A stretch of DNA of 64,000 nucleotides from Nocardioides carbamazepini (GCF_024614185.1 NZ_JAHTLF010000024.1:103745-167744), one strand, 5' to 3'; positions 35,432 through 45,560 are shown, counted from the stretch's first letter. Notes: a model not told the origin generated them from the letters alone. Made by a program: numbers and translations.

Positions 35432-36149
35432 CCCGACACGCCACCAGATCCGCCGACCACAGCCACCAGTCCAACCGGCCCGACCGAACAGCCCGTGACG
35501 CCAAGCTCGAGGCGCTCCAGGAACAACTGGCCAGCTCTGTCGCCGCGCTGGTGACCGGCGAGGACTGGAAGCAGGCGCTGGTCTTCGCCGCGCAGTTCCG
35601 GTCGAGGTCGTTCAACAACACGATGCTGATCTATCGCCAGCACCTCGCCGCATGCAGCGAGGGGCGAGTCCCGCACCCGACGCCGACCTATGTCGCCGGG
35701 TTCAAGCAGTGGCTCGCGCTCGGACGGCATGTGCAGAAGGGCCAGCAGGGCTACGGGATCCTCGCTCCGGTCACCGCACGGATGGCCTCAACCAACCCGA
35801 CGGCCCCGGGCTCGTGGCGACGTCTCGCGCGAGGAGAGAAGCCCAAGTCCGGCGAGGTCGTCCGCTCCCGCATGGTCGGCCTCAAGCCGGCCTACGTGTG
35901 GGACATCTCCCAGACCGAGGGCGACCCGGTCCCCGAGCTCCCCCACCCCGCCTTGCTGACCGGCCAGGCACCCGGCGGGCTGTGGGACGGCCTGGCCGAC
36001 CAGATCACCGACCGCGGCTTCGAGCTGCGGCTCGTGTCCTCAGCCGCAGCCATCGGCGGTGCCAACGGATTGACCGACTTCCTCAGCCGCGACGTTTCGG
36101 TCCGGGCGGACATGGACGACGCGGCCCAGGTCAAGACTCTCGCCCACGA
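35428..36149 (+). pseudogene. ardC N-terminal part, interrupted by transposon
   Basis: ArdC-type antirestriction/ssDNA-binding protein. The ArdC N-terminal domain is seen (SRSFNNTMLIYRQ, VAGFKQWLALGRHVQKGQQG), reaching QVKTLAHD at 36,125-36,150, where the metalloprotease helix should continue HELGH. Instead an unrelated tail (frame ends at 36,180) follows. The missing half is at 47,249. Joining GA at 36,148-36,149 to G at 47,249 restores GAG and the frame. The truncated protein may still bind ssDNA but lacks the metal site. Confidence 0.88.
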
Positions 36150-36293
36150 TCTGTTGACCGCACCAACTGGAGCGGCCTGAGTCGTCCGCAGGCGACACGT
36201 GCAGAACGACTCGCCGGACGATGTCGATGTCCACCATTGCCATGGCTTTGCGTGCTGCCGTTCGTCGCGACGACGAGCGGAAGGACATCTGGG

Positions 36294-37444
36294 ATGGAGC
36301 GTGACGTGACGGCATTGGTCGTCCCGGCCATCGGCGCCGTGGCCAAGATCGACGCAGCGCCGGGCACGGTGCTCCTCAATGCGGCGGGCGAACCGGTCGA
36401 GGAGGTCAGCGAGTTCTTCGCCACGATGCTGGCCTGTGGCGCGAGCTTCAGCTCGCTGCGCTCCTACGGCCTGGCGCTGCTGCGATGGTGGCGGTTCCTG
36501 GCCGCCATCGAGGTGACATGGCAGCGCGCGAGTCGGATCGAGGCACGCGACTTCGTGTTGTGGATGCGGCTGGTCGGCCCAGTGGGCCGGCAGGGCGGGT
36601 ACGCGCCTGCGACCATCAACCACGCCCTCGCGGTGGTGAAGATGTTCTACGCCGACCGGATCAGCGCCGGCGACGGGCCTCTGATCAACCCAGTCCCCGA
36701 CGCGGACCACCGAGCCGGACGAAGGTCGCAAGCGCACCACAATCCGATGCAGCCCTTCGCGCCGGGACCGCGAGCACCGTTCCGGCAGAAGATGCCCGAG
36801 CGGATCCCACGGCACCTGCCGGACCGGCTCTTCGACGAGCTGTTCGCGACGCTGCGCTCGGACCGGGACCGAGCACTGCTCGCGTTCTACGTCTCGACCG
36901 GTGCCCGCGCCTCGGAGCTGCTCGGCGTCACCGTGGACCGCGTGAACGTCGGCGACCAGCGCATCGGGTCCACCGGAAGGGCTCGGGACGGTTGCAATGG
37001 CTGCCAGCCTCGGCGGACGCGTTCGTGTGGCTTCGCCTCTACGAGCAACAGACAATGCGACCGGACCGCGAACAGGCGTTGTGGCTGACCCGCCGCCGTC
37101 CAGTGCGCCCGCTGACCTACTCCGCAACACGACGGATGCTTCAGCGCGCGAACGACTCGCTGGGCACCACCTGGACACTGCACGACCTGCGACACACCGC
37201 CGCGCAACGGATGGTCGATGACCCGAACATGTCGCTGAGCGACGTGCAGTGGGTGCTGGGTCACGCCCACATCACCACCACCCAGATCTACCTGCGTCCG
37301 CGGGAGGAAGAGGTCGTGAGCCGATTGCTGGCCCATCACCGCGACCGGGCCGAACGCCCGATCCCATCACCCCTGCCACCGGTCGACACCCGGGGATACT
37401 CCGCTGAGGTGCTGGCGGTGCTGTTCGGCGGGCCGCGCACATGA
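36294..37444 (+). pseudogene. TnpA-like tyrosine recombinase with single-base frameshift
   Basis: Starts at ATG 36294. The first frame runs through the N-terminal core-binding domain to YVSTGARASELLGV (the RI part of the catalytic domain) and then goes out of frame near 36,967. The next frame resumes RKGSGRLQWLP and holds LHDLRHTAAQ (HxxR), VLGHAHITTTQIY (GH...Y) and the end. Adding one G to the GGG at about 36,967-36,969 would restore a normal protein of about 380 aa. Either a real inactivation, programmed slippage or a sequencing error. Stop overlaps tnpB-like (ATGA). Confidence 0.82.
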
Positions 37445-39909
37445 GCGACCACGTCGACCCAGTCGCGCATCTACAAAAGGCCGCGCGACCATCGCGCCAC
37501 GTCCCAACCCAGAACGGCGCCCTACGCCCCAAGGCACCGACACCGGCGCTGCCGACACCAGCGATCGCCCGACCGACCGTGTGGCCCTCCTCCCAGATGA
37601 GCTATCAGGAGATTCTCGACGCGGTCCGCGCTCTGGAACTCGCGAACGACACCACCTCGCCGAAGCAGGTCCGCAGCCAGGTGCTGTTCGCGGAAACTCT
37701 GCTTCAGTGGCTGCTGAGGTTGCCCGGGGAGTCGTGGCAGCAGCGTTGGCACGCCTCAGGAGCGAACGCGGCCGGTAACGAGTGGACCACGTTGGCTGCC
37801 CTGCCCGACAAGCACGGCCACCTCGTCGCTGCCGCGGGCAGGCTGCTCATGCTCGACGTGATCCGGCCCGATTACTCCTGGCTCTACGCCACGCACGCCA
37901 CACCCAGGCTCTACGAGCGACTGCGGGCGCTGCGCGATCCCGCGGGGTTCGCCATCATCGAGCGCCTATGCGACACGGACGCGCGGATGCTCCCGAGCGA
38001 CCGCCGTCACGCGCTCAACCAGCTCACCAGGATGCTGGTCCACAACGGCGGGACATTGGGCGAGATCACCTTGTCGGACTGCATCGAGGCCCACCGGGGA
38101 CAAGACGGCTACCGTGGCAGGTCCCAGCCTCGCTGGTACACCCTGCTCCGGGAAGCCGCGATCCTGCCGACGGACAGTCCACCAACCATCTTCGCTGCGT
38201 CCAGGCGAGGGCAGCTGACTATTGAGGAGATGGTCGACCGCTACGACGTCGCGTGCCGCCCGATCAGGGACTTGTTCGTTGCCTACCTGTACGAACGCCG
38301 TCCCGCGATGGATTACAACTCCATTCGCTATCTGGCGGCCAAGCTCGTGCTGCTGTTCTGGCGGGACCTGGAGATCCACGAGCCCGGCATTGACTCCCTG
38401 AACCTGTCCGACGAGATTGCCCGTCGCTGGAAGACGAGACTCACCGGCCCGGTGCTGTACGGCAGCAACCGCGTCGGGAAGAAGCGCGAGGACCCGTACA
38501 CGATCCTCATGGCCGTCCGTGCCTTCTACGCCGACTTGTCCCACTGGGCGCTGGAGGACCCCGTCCGGTGGGCGGCATGGGCCGCGCCTTCGCCGGTGGA
38601 CTCCAGGGACCTGGCAGGCATGAACAAGATGCTCAAGCAGTCGCGCTCACGCACGCACCAGCGCATCCGGGAACTGGCGCCGCTGCTTCCACGGCTCGTC
38701 GACGCAGCCAGCGACAACCGAGCCGCGGCCAAGGCCCTGCTCGATACCGCCGCCGCAGCTCTGCCTGGCGAGTCGTTCACCCAGGCCGGGCACACGCTAC
38801 GACGGACGACCCTGAGCGACGACGGGAGCGGCGGCAGGAAGGTCAGTCGTGGGCATGTGTACGTCGATACGCCGGTACTCGGCGGCACCAGCGAACGGCC
38901 CCAGGACAACCGGAGAAACCTGAGCCTTGAGTCCGACCGGGCGTTCTGGGCGTGGGCACTGGTCGAGGTTCTGCGTCACACCGGAGCAAGGATCGAGGAG
39001 GTCCTCGAGATCACCCACCGCTCCTTCGTGTCCTACCGGCTCCCGTCGACCGGTGAGGTGATCCCGATGCTGCAGATCACCCCGTCCAAGACCGACAAGG
39101 AACGGCTCCTGGTCATTGGACCCGAGCTCGCGGTGGCGTTCGCCGAGATCATCTCCCACGTCCGCGGCGACAAAGAGCAGCTGCCGCTGATAAGTCGCTA
39201 CGACAGCGCCGAACGCGTCCACAGCCCAGAACTTCCATTCCTGTTCCAACGGCCATGGGGCACAGGCAGGATCGCCATGAGCTCCTCCTACGTCATCAAG
39301 TTGCTCGACGAGCTGGTCACCACCGCGAGGATCACCAACACCGACGGCAGCCCTGCCAAGTTCAGCCCTCACGACTTCCGGAGGATCTTCGCAACCGACG
39401 CCGTTGCGTCCGGCCTGCCCGTGCACATCACCGCCAAGATCCTGGGCCACGACTCGATTGCCACCACGCAGACCTACGTCGCGGTCTACGACCACGACGT
39501 GATCGACCACCACCGCGCCTACATCGCCCGGCGGCGGGCACTTCGACCATCCCAGGAGTACCGCGAGCCCACCGACAGCGAGTGGGACGAGTTCCTCGGC
39601 CACTTCGCTCAACGCAAGCTCGAGCTCGGAACCTGCGGACGTGCCTACGGCTCCGGCTGCCAACACGAACACGCCTGCATCCGCTGCCCGATGCTCCGCC
39701 CCGACCCCGACCAGCACGAACGACTCCGAGGCATCATCGACAGCCTGGAAGAACGCATCGCCGAAGCCACCGAACGTGGCTGGTTCGGCGAAGTCGACGG
39801 TCTGCGGACCAGTCTCGCCGCTGCCGGGCAGAAACTAATCCAGATGCAGCGCACCGCGACCAACCTCGGCATGCCGAACGTCCCGCGCCGACCAGACAAT
39901 ACGCGGTAG
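37441..39909 (+). CDS. TnpB-like large tyrosine recombinase
   Basis: 822 aa. Catalytic signatures: LRHTGARIEEVLEI (about 512-525), SPHDFRRIFATDA (HxxR), ILGHDSIATTQTYVAVY (GH and Tyr). A C-terminal Cys cluster (CGRAYGSGCQHEHACIRCP) fits the zinc-finger tail of Tn554 TnpB. Long N-terminal domain (1-480) for DNA binding. Coupled to the preceding recombinase gene. All catalytic residues appear present. Confidence 0.85.
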   Translation: MSDHVDPVAHLQKAARPSRHVPTQNGALRPKAPTPALPTPAIARPTVWPSSQMSYQEILDAVRALELANDTTSPKQVRSQVLFAETLLQWLLRLPGESWQQRWHASGANAAGNEWTTLAALPDKHGHLVAAAGRLLMLDVIRPDYSWLYATHATPRLYERLRALRDPAGFAIIERLCDTDARMLPSDRRHALNQLTRMLVHNGGTLGEITLSDCIEAHRGQDGYRGRSQPRWYTLLREAAILPTDSPPTIFAASRRGQLTIEEMVDRYDVACRPIRDLFVAYLYERRPAMDYNSIRYLAAKLVLLFWRDLEIHEPGIDSLNLSDEIARRWKTRLTGPVLYGSNRVGKKREDPYTILMAVRAFYADLSHWALEDPVRWAAWAAPSPVDSRDLAGMNKMLKQSRSRTHQRIRELAPLLPRLVDAASDNRAAAKALLDTAAAALPGESFTQAGHTLRRTTLSDDGSGGRKVSRGHVYVDTPVLGGTSERPQDNRRNLSLESDRAFWAWALVEVLRHTGARIEEVLEITHRSFVSYRLPSTGEVIPMLQITPSKTDKERLLVIGPELAVAFAEIISHVRGDKEQLPLISRYDSAERVHSPELPFLFQRPWGTGRIAMSSSYVIKLLDELVTTARITNTDGSPAKFSPHDFRRIFATDAVASGLPVHITAKILGHDSIATTQTYVAVYDHDVIDHHRAYIARRRALRPSQEYREPTDSEWDEFLGHFAQRKLELGTCGRAYGSGCQHEHACIRCPMLRPDPDQHERLRGIIDSLEERIAEATERGWFGEVDGLRTSLAAAGQKLIQMQRTATNLGMPNVPRRPDNTR

Positions 39910-39984
39910 CGTCCGACTCTGGCTCCCCTCTGTGTCAGAAGCAGCCGGGAATGGCCAGTGGCGAGGACCAGCTCTTGGCGAAGC

Positions 39985-40629
39985 CTAGGCAAGGCCGGCC
40001 TCGTACGCGGCGATCACGAGGTGGACCCGATCGCGGGCACCCAACTTCGCGAGGATCCGGCTCACGTGAGTCTTGGCAGTGAGCGGGCTGAGGACCAGCT
40101 CGTCTGCGATCTCCTGGTTGCTTCGGCCCGCGGCGACCAGCCGAAGCACCTCGTGTTCGCGCGCCGTCAGGCTGGCCAGACGCTCAGTCGCAGGCACGTC
40201 TGGGCGACTCAGTGCACGGGTCATGACCGCTCTGGTCGCGCCGGGCGACAGCAGCGCCTCCCCTGACGCGATGGTGCGAATGGCATCCAGGAGCGCGTCC
40301 GGACGGGTGTCCTTGGGCAGGAACCCACACGCACCCGCGCGAAGCCCGCGCAGCACATTAGCGTCGGTTTCGAAGGTGGTCAGGATGAGCACCTTGCTGC
40401 TGCTCAACCCTTCCGCAGCAACGATCTGGCGAGTCGCCTCGATGCCGTCGGTGCTCGGCATCCTGATGTCCATCAAGACGACGTCGGGGCAAAGTTCCCG
40501 AGTCAATGTCACGGCCTCGTCACCGGTGCCGGCCTCCGCGATCACCTCCATGTCCTCAGCGGAGTTGACCAGCAGCACGAACGCGCCACGTACCAGAGTC
40601 TGGTCGTCGGCGAGCAGGACCCGGATCAC
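39985..40629 (-). CDS. NarL/FixJ-family response regulator
   Basis: 214 aa. Receiver domain with LLADD at the N-terminus and phosphoacceptor Asp in DVVLMDIRMPSTDG (about residue 54), FLPKD near 105 (Lys), and a LuxR-type helix-turn-helix at the C-terminus (LTAREHEVLRLVAAGRSNQE). ATG overlaps the kinase stop (ATGA). Presumably regulates the efflux operon in which it is the last gene. Confidence 0.92.
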   Translation of the reverse strand: MIRVLLADDQTLVRGAFVLLVNSAEDMEVIAEAGTGDEAVTLTRELCPDVVLMDIRMPSTDGIEATRQIVAAEGLSSSKVLILTTFETDANVLRGLRAGACGFLPKDTRPDALLDAIRTIASGEALLSPGATRAVMTRALSRPDVPATERLASLTAREHEVLRLVAAGRSNQEIADELVLSPLTAKTHVSRILAKLGARDRVHLVIAAYEAGLA

Positions 40630-41795
40630 ACCGGCACCCGCCAGATCTCCGGTACCGGCAGGCTGGCCGATACCTCGAATCCTCCGGACTCCCCCGGCCC
40701 GGCGGACAGCTCGCCGCCGACGGCCTGCGCTCGCCCGGTCATGCCGGCGATCCCGAACCCGGCCGGTGTCATTGTTGATTCCGGTCGCGCGGGCCCGTGA
40801 TCGATGACCGCGATCCGCAGGCGGTGGCCGTCCTGGTCGAGGCGGACGGTGGCGCGCTTGGCTGTCGAGTGTCGGATGACATTGGTGAGCGATTCCTGGA
40901 TGATCCGATAGGCCACGACGGAGACCGTCGCCGGCAACTCATGTGACAGTCCGTCAGACTCCACGTCGACCCGGACGTCAGCAGCCTCGGCCATCTCCAC
41001 CAGTCTCTGCAGTTCGCCGAGGTGGTGCGCCGGCTCGGTTGGCTCGGCCTCGCCACCGTGCAGCACGTCCAGGACGGCACGTAGCTCATGGAGTGTGGCC
41101 CGACTCGTGTCCGACAGGCTGTGCAGCGTGCCGGACAGCTCCTGCAGCGGCGCATCCTGCCGCATTGGCAGTTGGTCGATCAGGTGCGCAGCGACGGACG
41201 CCTGGACGTTTGCGACCGCGAGGCCGTGCGCCAAGACGTCGTGCAGCTCGGCAGCGATCAGTACCCGCTCTTCGGCGACCCGCCGTTCGACCTCGTCGGT
41301 CCGCTCCTGTTCGAGCCGAGCGGCGACGGCGGCCTTCCAGGCTTGATGGAAGCGGACCGCGAGTCCGGCAAAGAAGGCCATCAAGAGCCAGCCGACGCCG
41401 AGGAGAGCGTTACCGGGTGCACCCGACGCGGCGACGACTGGCAGTATCACCGCGGCCACCGCCACCAAGGCGGCGTAGGCCGGTCGCGGTCGCTCGCTGT
41501 AGCGCGCCGCCGTGAACGCCGCCACGAGCAAGGCCGGCATCGTGGCCTCATGGGGGTAGTCGAGGAGGTGGTACGGCGTCGACACGGCGAGGACCGCTAG
41601 GACGACGGGGATCGGCCAGCGCCGACGGGCCAGGAGCGGGGCCGACATCGCGCCCAGGAGCATGATTGCCCACATATCGACGCTGCGCTCGTCCTCACCA
41701 GCGACCGCCTCGAGCGTGAACGCGACGACGATGCCGAGCGCGAACGACCCGGCCGCCAGCAGCCGATCGGCCACTGGCGGACGGAGCGCCGTCAT
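40626..41795 (-). CDS. Sensor histidine kinase (HisKA_3 type)
   Basis: 389 aa. Four to six N-terminal helices without a large external domain, then H-box ELHDVLAHGLAVANVQ, the N-box IIQESLTNVIRHS and GFGIAGMTGRAQAVGGELSA (G-box). Suited to sensing membrane stress or hydrophobic drugs, as in LiaS/DesK-like kinases. It starts three bases after the transporter stop and overlaps the regulator. Confidence 0.9.
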   Translation of the reverse strand: MTALRPPVADRLLAAGSFALGIVVAFTLEAVAGEDERSVDMWAIMLLGAMSAPLLARRRWPIPVVLAVLAVSTPYHLLDYPHEATMPALLVAAFTAARYSERPRPAYAALVAVAAVILPVVAASGAPGNALLGVGWLLMAFFAGLAVRFHQAWKAAVAARLEQERTDEVERRVAEERVLIAAELHDVLAHGLAVANVQASVAAHLIDQLPMRQDAPLQELSGTLHSLSDTSRATLHELRAVLDVLHGGEAEPTEPAHHLGELQRLVEMAEAADVRVDVESDGLSHELPATVSVVAYRIIQESLTNVIRHSTAKRATVRLDQDGHRLRIAVIDHGPARPESTMTPAGFGIAGMTGRAQAVGGELSAGPGESGGFEVSASLPVPEIWRVPV

Positions 41796-41798
41796 CGT

Positions 41799-43919
41799 TC
41801 ACACACGGTCATCGACACTGTCCTCACTCGTGCGCCAGAGCTTGCTGGGCCACCAGATCCGCGAACCCAGCGACATCGTCAGTGCGGGAACCACGATGGA
41901 CCGCACCAGCAAGGTGTCGATCAGTACGCCGACGGCCACCAGTATCCCAATCTGGATGAGCATGACGAGCGGCAGCGTGGCGAGCACCGCGAATGTCGCC
42001 GCCAGCACGATGCCGGCCGAGGTGATCACGCCGCCGGTCACCGCGAGGCCACGATTCGTACCCTCGACAGTGCCGTGCCGGACGGCTTCCTCACGTACCC
42101 GGGTCATCAAGAAGATGTTGTAGTCGACACCGAGCGCGACCAGGAAGAGGAACCCGATCAGGGGCACCGACGACTCCCACCCGCCGAATCCGAGCACCTG
42201 GTCGAACAACAGGTTGCACAGTCCGAGGGCTCCGAAGTACGACACCACGACGGTGGCCATCAACAGGAGTGGCGCCGTGATTGCCCGCAGCAGTAGCCCG
42301 AGGATGAGGAGCACCACCAGCAGGATCAGCGGCATCACCAGATTGCGGTCGCTCTTGTTGGTCTCGTCGGTGTCCAGCAGCTCGGCACTCGGCCCGCCGA
42401 CTAGTGCGGCGTCACCGGCGACTTCGTGCAGGTGTGCCCGCAGCCGTTTGATCGTTGCTGTCTCACCCGCACTTTCTGGCGAGTCGACCGGGATTGCAAT
42501 GATCTCCACCCAGTCGTCGCTGGCCCGGCGAATCTCGGCGTTGGCCACCCCGGGCGTACTTTCGACGGCGGCCAGGACCTCACGGCTCTGGTCCGGGCGA
42601 GCCATCACCCTGACCGGCTGACCGCCCTGACCGGGGAAGCGCTCGTCGATCGTCTTCGCTCCCGTCACCGAGTCCGGTGCCGAACGGGCGAACTGGTCCA
42701 ACTGCGGAAGCGAGCCGCTCGCCCCCACCAGACCCAGCGACAGAGCGCCCAGGACCGCCAGCGGCACCGCCCAGCTGACGACGCGGCGGCGATCGACCAG
42801 CTCGCCGAGCCGAGCCCACCGAGAACCAGATGCTTGTGCCTCAACCCCGAGTCGCGGCACGAACGGCCAGAAGACGCGGCGCCCGAGCACCACCAGCAAG
42901 GCGGGAAGGAGCGTCAGCATGACGAACAGCGCGGACACAATGCCCGCCGCACCCACCGGCCCGAGACCGCTGCTGCTATTCAGATCCGCGACCAACAGGC
43001 ACAACAGACCGGCGACCACCGTACCCGCCGAAGCCAGGATGGCCGGGCCGACCCCGCGCAGCGCCGCCAGCATCGCGTCGATCGGCCGCGCGTGGCGGTG
43101 CAGTTCCTCACGGTAGCGAGACACAAGCAGCAAGGCATAGTCGGTGCCCACACCGAAGACCAGCACGATCATCAGTGCCGAGCTCATGCTCGTGATGGTG
43201 AAGTCAAAGACCTGGGTGAGTGCGTAGACGACACCCATCGACATGATTGCCGCGACCCCGACAGAGGCGAGCGGGACCAGCCACAGCAGCGGACTGCGAT
43301 ACGTCAGGATCAGCAGGAGCGCCACCACGACGGCAGTAACGAGCATCAACTTCGCATCGACGGAGTCGAAGACCTCGTCCATGTCTGCCCCGATGGCCGA
43401 CGGACCGGTGACATAGGCGTTCAGACCGTCCGGCCGGTCAGCGAGAAGGGCACGGGCATCCGCTACCGTCGTGGCCTCGGCCTCATCGAGGACCCACTCG
43501 CGGTCGAGCGGTAGCCCGAACATCAACGCCGTGCCATCGTCGGACTCGACGATCTCCGCAGGTGCGTCCGTGTCGTTGCCGAATCGCTCCGCCAGCTCGG
43601 TATAGCCGCGTGCGGCCGCCTCCCGATCACCCGGTTCGATGCCACCGGCTCGCTCGTACACGACCGCGAGTAGGCCATCCTCACCGCCGGGCAGCCCGGC
43701 CTCGGCCAGGAGCACCTTGGTCGATTGTGCGCTGGCCGGCAGGTAGTCCGCCTGATTGTCGCGAGTCACCGAATCGAGCTTGCCGACCAGCGAGAAGCTA
43801 CCCACCACCAGCCCGATCCACACCGCCAGCATCAGCCACGGCAGCACGGACTTGGTCCGTGAGTCCTTCGGTCTTGTATCGGCACCGGAGTGGCCAGGCG
43901 CCCGTAGTTCAGAAGTCAT
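41799..43919 (-). CDS. MMPL-family RND-type transporter
   Basis: About 706 aa (ATG 43919; GTG 43928 possible). Two repeats of one helix, large external loop, five helices: first loop about 50-185, second about 395-520. GADYALLL-like VGTDYALLLVSRYREEL and the second-copy GVDYNIFLMTRVREE are the MMPL motifs with charged residues for proton coupling. Exports lipids or hydrophobic drugs. First gene of an operon with its own two-component system, so an inducible resistance role is likely. Confidence 0.9.
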   Translation of the reverse strand: MTSELRAPGHSGADTRPKDSRTKSVLPWLMLAVWIGLVVGSFSLVGKLDSVTRDNQADYLPASAQSTKVLLAEAGLPGGEDGLLAVVYERAGGIEPGDREAAARGYTELAERFGNDTDAPAEIVESDDGTALMFGLPLDREWVLDEAEATTVADARALLADRPDGLNAYVTGPSAIGADMDEVFDSVDAKLMLVTAVVVALLLILTYRSPLLWLVPLASVGVAAIMSMGVVYALTQVFDFTITSMSSALMIVLVFGVGTDYALLLVSRYREELHRHARPIDAMLAALRGVGPAILASAGTVVAGLLCLLVADLNSSSGLGPVGAAGIVSALFVMLTLLPALLVVLGRRVFWPFVPRLGVEAQASGSRWARLGELVDRRRVVSWAVPLAVLGALSLGLVGASGSLPQLDQFARSAPDSVTGAKTIDERFPGQGGQPVRVMARPDQSREVLAAVESTPGVANAEIRRASDDWVEIIAIPVDSPESAGETATIKRLRAHLHEVAGDAALVGGPSAELLDTDETNKSDRNLVMPLILLVVLLILGLLLRAITAPLLLMATVVVSYFGALGLCNLLFDQVLGFGGWESSVPLIGFLFLVALGVDYNIFLMTRVREEAVRHGTVEGTNRGLAVTGGVITSAGIVLAATFAVLATLPLVMLIQIGILVAVGVLIDTLLVRSIVVPALTMSLGSRIWWPSKLWRTSEDSVDDRV

Positions 43920-43973
43920 AGCGATCACGCTGTCAGCCGGCGGAGGCTGACGCGTCCGGCCACAGCAGACAGT

Positions 43974-44002
43974 TCGCCGTACTCCGTGCGGAGTACGGGC
44001 GA
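43974..44002. promoter_or_regulatory. Palindromic operator upstream of MMPL operon
   Basis: Perfect GTACTCCG-TG-CGGAGTAC (43979-43996), extended by TCGCC/GGGCGA on the sides, about 60 bases before the transporter start. Likely binding site for the response regulator or another dimeric regulator; a terminator is possible but there is no U tract. Confidence 0.6.
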
Positions 44003-44114
44003 AATGGCCGCGAAAGGAGGCGGGCGCTCTTGCCGGGTGCGTCCCGACGCCTCGAGCTGACCATGGATGCTCCGGTCTTGGCCTGATATGCGGATGCGAA
44101 CGTCGTCCAGTCTC

Positions 44115-44708
44115 CTAGCCGGGAAGGCGCCGTTTCGGGGCGGCACGGAGGTGTGCCCGTTCGCCTTGCTTGCCGACGAGGCTGAGGAACTCCACGGGTC
44201 CGTCGCTGGTTGCACCGAACCAGTGGGGGGTGCGGGTGTCGAACTCGGCGGCCTCGCCCGGCTCGAGGATCAGGTCGTGCTCGCCGAGCACGAGGCGAAG
44301 GCGTCCACTGAGGACGAAGGCCCAGTCGTAGCCTTCGTGGGTTCGCAGGTCAGGCTCTTGGTCGTCTGTCCCGGCGGGGAGGACGAACTTGTAGGCCTGG
44401 ATGCCGCCAGGGCGCCGGCTCAACGGCAGGATGGTGCGCCCGTCATTGGTGGGGAGCGGCCGCAGATTGACCCTGGGGTCGCCGGTGGGTGGGGCGTCGA
44501 CAAGCTCGTCGAGGGTCACGCCATAGGAGCGCGCCAGCGGCAGCAGTTGCTCGAGCGTCGGGCGACGAAGACCTGCCTCGAGCCTGGACAGAGTGCTGAT
44601 CGAGATGCCGGTCTCGTCCCCGAGCTCGTTCAAAGTGATGTCGCGCCGCTGGCGCAGTTCCTTGAGCCGGGGCCCCACGGCGTCCAGCGTGCGGTCGGTG
44701 TCATCCAT
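44115..44708 (-). CDS. XRE-cupin transcriptional regulator
   Basis: 197 aa. N-terminal HTH (LKELRQRRDITLNELGDETG, then SISTLSRLEAG) and C-terminal cupin (about 110-185: HEGYDWAFVLSGRLRLVLGE, EFDTRTPHWFG). This class senses small ligands through the cupin. Divergent from the methyltransferase/MFS genes and probably controls them and itself. Confidence 0.88.
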   Translation of the reverse strand: MDDTDRTLDAVGPRLKELRQRRDITLNELGDETGISISTLSRLEAGLRRPTLEQLLPLARSYGVTLDELVDAPPTGDPRVNLRPLPTNDGRTILPLSRRPGGIQAYKFVLPAGTDDQEPDLRTHEGYDWAFVLSGRLRLVLGEHDLILEPGEAAEFDTRTPHWFGATSDGPVEFLSLVGKQGERAHLRAAPKRRLPG

Positions 44709-44717
44709 GCGAAGAGT

Positions 44718-44744
44718 TTGCCATTCGGCAACAACGTTTGCAAA
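44718..44744. promoter_or_regulatory. Candidate operators in divergent promoter
   Basis: TTGCC-ATTC-GGCAA (44718-44731) and the palindrome TTTGCAAA (44737-44744) lie between the XRE-cupin gene and the methyltransferase gene, 10-36 bases from the regulator start. Likely autoregulatory sites. Confidence 0.5.
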
Positions 44745-44814
44745 TCGGAGGGTTGAGAGTCATTCTCGTTTGTGTCGCCGAAACCGGCGACACCACAGAG
44801 CGGGGAGGCACTTC

Positions 44815-45522
44815 GTGAATCACACCTTCGACAAGTCGTACTGGGACGACATCTGGTCCAGCGAGCGCGCGGGGTCGATGAGCACCAGCGACCCCAACCC
44901 TCACCTCATCCGCCAGGTCGAAGCTTTGAGACCAGGTTCGGCCATCGACGCGGGCTGCGGCGCAGGCGCCGAAGCGATCTGGCTGACCGGCGCGGGTTGG
45001 GCCGTTACTGCGGCCGACGTGGCAGCGGGCGCTCTCGCGTTCGGCGAGCAGCGAGCAGCCGACGCGGGACTCTCCGACCGCATTCAGTGGGTGCAGGCCG
45101 ACCTGTCGTCCTGGGAGCCGAACCAGCAATACGACCTGGTCACCACCCACTACGCCCACCCCGCAATCGGGCAACTCGAGTTCTACCGCCGCATCGCGAC
45201 CTGGGTCGCACCCAAGGGAACCCTCCTGATCGTGGGCCACCTCCACCGCCACGACGACGCCGAGGACCATGACCACGGGCAGCGCCAGGGCCAGGGTCAC
45301 AGCCACGGTCACGGCCACGGCCACGGGAGCGACGAGGACTCGGAACACGAGGGCAGGCCCCCGACGGAAGCGTCCACAACGGCCGCTGCCATCACCGAGT
45401 TGCTCGACGGTGACATCTGGGAGATCGAGACCGCCGAGGAGCCCCAGCGGACCATGACCGGCCCCGGCGGTCGCGTCACCACCATCCATGACGTCGTCGT
45501 ACGGGCCACCCGCCGCAACTAG
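44815..45522 (+). CDS. Class I SAM-dependent methyltransferase with His-rich insert
   Basis: 235 aa; GTG 44815 preceded by GGGGAGG. Motif I AIDAGCGAGAEAIWL and a DLVTTHYAHP motif IV define a class I methyltransferase of the small-substrate (TehB/thiopurine-like) sort. Between the last core strands an insert rich in His/Asp/Gly (DDAEDHDHGQRQGQGHSHGH and on, about 143-180) could bind metal. Neighbours are an XRE-cupin regulator and an MFS pump, suggesting detoxification or drug/metal resistance. Confidence 0.85.
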   Translation: MNHTFDKSYWDDIWSSERAGSMSTSDPNPHLIRQVEALRPGSAIDAGCGAGAEAIWLTGAGWAVTAADVAAGALAFGEQRAADAGLSDRIQWVQADLSSWEPNQQYDLVTTHYAHPAIGQLEFYRRIATWVAPKGTLLIVGHLHRHDDAEDHDHGQRQGQGHSHGHGHGHGSDEDSEHEGRPPTEASTTAAAITELLDGDIWEIETAEEPQRTMTGPGGRVTTIHDVVVRATRRN

Positions 45523-45560
45523 GTCGCGTCTCCCAAGTCCCGACAGCCCGCCGCACGCTA

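Noticed and set aside
45290..45335. CACGGCCACGGC-type repeat as a CRISPR or regulatory repeat
   Set aside because: It is the His/Gly-coding part of the methyltransferase insert; there are no spaced identical repeats anywhere in the window suggesting CRISPR.
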